From: CAWKDC01 sp964383495
GTDB lineage: Bacteria; Pseudomonadota; Gammaproteobacteria; JABCZS01
Direction: 5' to 3'
DNA: 8,586 nucleotides
NCBI GenBank assembly: GCA_964383495.1
Contig: CAYLHG010000028.1
Location: 1-8,586 of the forward strand
Shown here: in pieces, positions 6,877-8,586 of the stretch
How the letters are laid out: each line of letters starts with the position of its first letter
Position numbering within the stretch: the first letter of the stretch is position 1
Position numbers and translations under genes: made by a program
The notes under the pieces: model-generated
What the model was told of the DNA's origin: nothing
Database searches by the model: none
Seen by the model: the letters and a program-made list of their open reading frames with translations, nothing else

Positions 6877-7422
6877 TTAATTAATCGAATGAGAATTAGA
6901 AGCCACCAGAGACTCCATGGATCTGCTATCTGGCCGCTTTTTAACCCCTGACCAATTAAGGAACGAGCCCAAGGATTGAGGTTTATTCGTCTCCGCTTCT
7001 AATTGCTTTTGGGCCCACTCGTTTTTCGCTTCTGTTTCTTTATTGGTGCCACGATCAGTTTCACTAAGAGTAATATCTGGTTTGGTTAAATAATAATAAA
7101 TGGCTGCAAAGGAGGGCGCCAGTATAAGAGGAGTGAATATTGTTAAAGCAAGCGCATAGAGTAGGCCTTCATTAGTGGCCGTTTCGTATTCGAAATCCGT
7201 CCCTTCGTTGACTGTTTTCCAGCCATCTATGTCATCGAGGGTCATAAGTGATGTAAAGAAACCAGCAAAAAGAAGCCCTACCCCCAAGCCTAAGAAGCGC
7301 TCAGTAACAACCTCTTCATATCCTTTTAATCTACCACCATGGCTGGTTTCATGGTAATAGATCACAGGTTGCTTCATTTTTAGGAGCGCATCGATTTGTT
7401 GTTGGGTAATCTCACCAGCCAT
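6877..7422 (-). CDS. Two-TM paralogous membrane protein, copy C
   Basis: This 181-residue paralogue starts MAGEITQQQI and carries QPVIYYHE. Hydrophobic segments lie at about 43-60 and 86-111 around the TLDDIDGWKTVNEGTDFEYE loop. Its C-terminal tail differs most among the full-length copies: LSETDRGTNKETEAKNEW replaces the LDEADRNSPDKE form, and the aromatic motif is SLGSFLNWSG instead of PRSFFSWG, although the end is still SHSIN. It has its own promoter-leader block (7423-7482) and a GAGGA ribosome site 8 nt before the ATG. Downstream, a GC-rich hairpin cluster separates it from copy B, so it may be a single-gene unit. Function unknown. Conservation of the loop while the tail drifts suggests the loop and membrane segments are under the tighter constraint. 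Confidence 0.8.
   Translation of the reverse strand: MAGEITQQQIDALLKMKQPVIYYHETSHGGRLKGYEEVVTERFLGLGVGLLFAGFFTSLMTLDDIDGWKTVNEGTDFEYETATNEGLLYALALTIFTPLILAPSFAAIYYYLTKPDITLSETDRGTNKETEAKNEWAQKQLEAETNKPQSLGSFLNWSGVKKRPDSRSMESLVASNSHSIN
7183..7265. repeat. 83-nt segment identical to 6481-6563 (copy C)
   Basis: This is the copy C partner of the exact 83-nt repeat in copy B. The identity includes synonymous positions, which suggests recent duplication or gene conversion. Confidence 0.9.
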
Positions 7423-7482
7423 AGTATGATCCTCGAATTATTAACTATAGGTTATGGTACTCTATTCAAAGTAAGAAGTAAA
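7423..7482 (-). promoter_or_regulatory. Conserved promoter and leader of unit C
   Basis: This is the same block as before copy B: TTTACT (7482-7477), 17-nt spacer and TACCAT (7459-7454), then TATAGTTAATAATTCGAGGA. The -10 carries one change from the TATCAT of the other two units, so it may be weaker. Identity with the B block continues some 15 nt upstream of the -35 (GGAAGGCA...CCGAGC), after which the sequences part. Confidence 0.55.
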
Positions 7483-7507
7483 GCTCGGTATTGCCTTCCA
7501 TACTATG

Positions 7508-7938
7508 TCACGCCCGCGCATTATTATTATTAATAGAGCCGTCATGGGGTGAGGGGACTGGATTGCTCGAACCCCTAAAGCTTAACCCGTTGGACTGATT
7601 AGTTTTTTGATTTTGATATAGCACATAAGTCCCCATCACAAAGAGCAGCAGGAAGGTAGGCCCTAGCGTTAAGGCTACGCGACACCACGCGCCCTCCTCA
7701 GTGAAGACAGTGGTTTCATCTCCCGTTCCTTCATCTACTATTTTTGTTGCACCGGGAATTTCTGGGGTAACCATTTTACCGAATGCCCAACTGCGAATGC
7801 AAAAAGGGCAAAAAGGAACCAAGCTCCCCCTCTCTGGTTCTCTGATATCTCCCCCTCTTTTTTGGGGTGAATAGGAGGTGTGCTTTGGTTTAAGCTATTG
7901 TTAGCTTCTGGTTGAGCAAATGCAGTGTTAGCAGCCAT
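7508..7938 (-). pseudogene. Divergent array member D, broken by a -1 frameshift
   Basis: The reading frame from the ATG at 7938 gives MAANTAFAQPEANNS... and a hydrophobic stretch WFLFALFAFAV, then stops at 7738. A second frame resumes at the AAAA run (TTTT on the + strand, 7774-7777) and gives MVTPEIPGATKIVDEGTGDE, then a hydrophobic segment and the end GSINNNNARA at 7508. Adding one A joins both into a 143-residue protein. The join then aligns without gaps to copy B (VTPEIPGATKIVDEGT with MTLDDIDGWKTVNEGT). D lacks the QPTIYYN segment and the PRSFFSWG tail and is much diverged. Its ribosome site (GCGAGAAA) is weaker than in the other copies. It lies 22 nt after the stop of E, so it is probably co-transcribed with E. 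A degraded gene, a phase-variable run or an assembly error would all explain the break. Confidence 0.7.
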
Positions 7939-7960
7939 AGTGCGTTTCTCGCTTTATTAA

Positions 7961-8521
7961 CTATATATGATGATTAATCGAACCAGCATTAGAGGCCATC
8001 AGAGGCTCCATATTTATGTCATCTGTGTGCTTTTTAGCCCCCCAGCTAAAGAAGGAGCGGGGCTTATTCCTCGATGCTTCTAATTGTTCCCTGGCCCAGT
8101 CGTTTTTTGCCTTTGTTTCTTTCTCTGGGCTGTTACGATCAGCTTCATCAAGAATAATATCTGGTTTGGTTAAACAATAATAAATGGCTGCAAAGGAGGA
8201 CGCCAGTATAAGAGGAGCGAATATTGTTAAAGCAAGCATATAGAGCTGGCCTTCATTAGTGACCATTTCGTATTCGAAATCCGTCCCTTCGTTGACTGTT
8301 TTACAGGCATCTATGTCATCGAGGGTTATAAATGCCGTAAAGAAACCAGTAAAAGCAAGAACTATCCAAGAGGTAAAGGCATAGCTAACAATATCGTCAT
8401 AACCCTGTATTGGTATTGATCCTCCATTAGAGCTGGTTGTATTGTAATAAATCTTGGGCTGCTTTTTTATTAAGAACGTATTAATTGCATCTTGGGTAAT
8501 CTCACCAACTTCAGCAGCCAT
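7961..8521 (-). CDS. Two-TM paralogous membrane protein, copy E
   Basis: This is the longest copy, at 186 residues. It begins MAAEVGEITQ, close to copy A, and carries QPKIYYN followed by a small Ser/Gly-rich insertion (TTSSNGGSIPIQG). Hydrophobic segments cover about 47-66 and 91-116, with the loop TLDDIDACKTVNEGTDFEYE between them; Cys replaces the Trp of B and C. The tail has LDEADRNSPEKE, NKPRSFFSWGAKKHTDDI and the end AGSINHHI. The ATG at 8521 is preceded by CGAGGA and by a conserved promoter-leader block reaching the window edge. It is the first gene of the E-D pair. Its N-terminal half resembles A at the very start, then C and B in the loop (6 differences in 83 nt), and its tail resembles A and B. 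Function unknown; the topology is inferred as for the other copies. Confidence 0.82.
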   Translation of the reverse strand: MAAEVGEITQDAINTFLIKKQPKIYYNTTSSNGGSIPIQGYDDIVSYAFTSWIVLAFTGFFTAFITLDDIDACKTVNEGTDFEYEMVTNEGQLYMLALTIFAPLILASSFAAIYYCLTKPDIILDEADRNSPEKETKAKNDWAREQLEASRNKPRSFFSWGAKKHTDDINMEPLMASNAGSINHHI

Positions 8522-8581
8522 AGTATGGTCCTCGTCTTATTAACTATACGTTATGATACCTTGCGCAAAGTAAGAAGTAAA
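8522..8581 (-). promoter_or_regulatory. Conserved promoter and leader of unit E-D
   Basis: TTTACT (8581-8576), 17-nt spacer and TATCAT (8558-8553) are followed by TATAGTTAATAAGACGAGGA. This matches the blocks before B and C. The window ends 5 nt beyond the -35, so any upstream operator is not visible. Confidence 0.55.
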
Positions 8582-8586
8582 GCTCG

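Larger units (their letters stand above)
5606..8586 (-). repeat. Tandem array of five paralogous membrane-protein genes
   Basis: Five - strand genes in a row (E, D, C, B, A in transcription order) share the same protein plan. Four share long stretches of near-identical DNA, and three share the same upstream block. A and E begin MAAE, B and C begin MAGEI, and D begins MAAN. All five have Ser-Ile-Asn at or near the C-terminus. The upstream block of E is cut by the window edge, so the array may extend to the right. No transposase, integrase or attachment site is visible, so expansion by unequal recombination is the simplest reading. Confidence 0.9.

Noticed and set aside
6470..7357. Similar + strand open frames at 6470-6655 and 7175-7357
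   Set aside because: They resemble each other only because they are antisense to the 83-nt repeat shared by copies B and C. Neither has a ribosome site or independent support.
7770..7785. Programmed -1 frameshift in D
   Set aside because: The codons GTA AAA do not form a standard X XXY YYZ slippery heptamer, and I saw no clear stimulatory hairpin or internal Shine-Dalgarno. A simple indel is more likely.
5606..8586. CRISPR array or insertion-sequence explanation for the repeats
   Set aside because: The repeats are gene-sized coding copies with irregular spacing, not short repeats with spacers, and no transposase or terminal inverted repeats are visible.

Overview
The window joins a conserved housekeeping operon on the + strand to a lineage-specific array of paralogous genes on the - strand. 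The proteins CarA, CarB and GreA are full length and close in sequence to gammaproteobacterial enzymes. The DNA is AT-rich with many TTA/AAA/GAA codons. Together with carAB followed directly by greA, this suggests a gammaproteobacterium, perhaps of the Legionellales/Coxiellaceae type. That placement is an inference from general appearance, not a database result.

Layout, + strand: positions 1-232 are a non-coding leader with a perfect 14-bp inverted repeat. It is followed by carA (233-1372, TTG start), carB (1356-4568), greA (4572-5048) and a MazG-like nucleotide pyrophosphohydrolase gene (5049-5528). The junctions are a 17-nt overlap, a 3-nt gap and no gap, so the four genes look like one transcription unit. 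It ends at a GC-rich hairpin and T-tract near 5551-5601. CarA and CarB form carbamoyl phosphate synthetase, which feeds pyrimidine and arginine synthesis. GreA rescues backtracked RNA polymerase. The MazG-like protein probably hydrolyses a nucleoside triphosphate.

Layout, - strand: from the right edge back to 5606 there are five tandem genes, called here E, D, C, B and A in transcription order. A, B, C and E encode 181-186-residue proteins with two predicted membrane segments, an acidic loop between them and a charged C-terminal tail ending near Ser-Ile-Asn. D is a shorter, divergent member broken by a -1 frameshift at an A-run. A conserved upstream block (a TTTACT-17-TATCAT-type promoter plus leader) precedes E, C and B but not D or A. 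The array therefore reads as three units: E-D, C and B-A. The copies are mosaics: B matches C exactly over 83 nt in the middle but matches A at 127 of 130 nt near the 3' end, which points to recombination or gene conversion. I do not recognise the family. It is the most interesting part of the window and probably continues past 8586.
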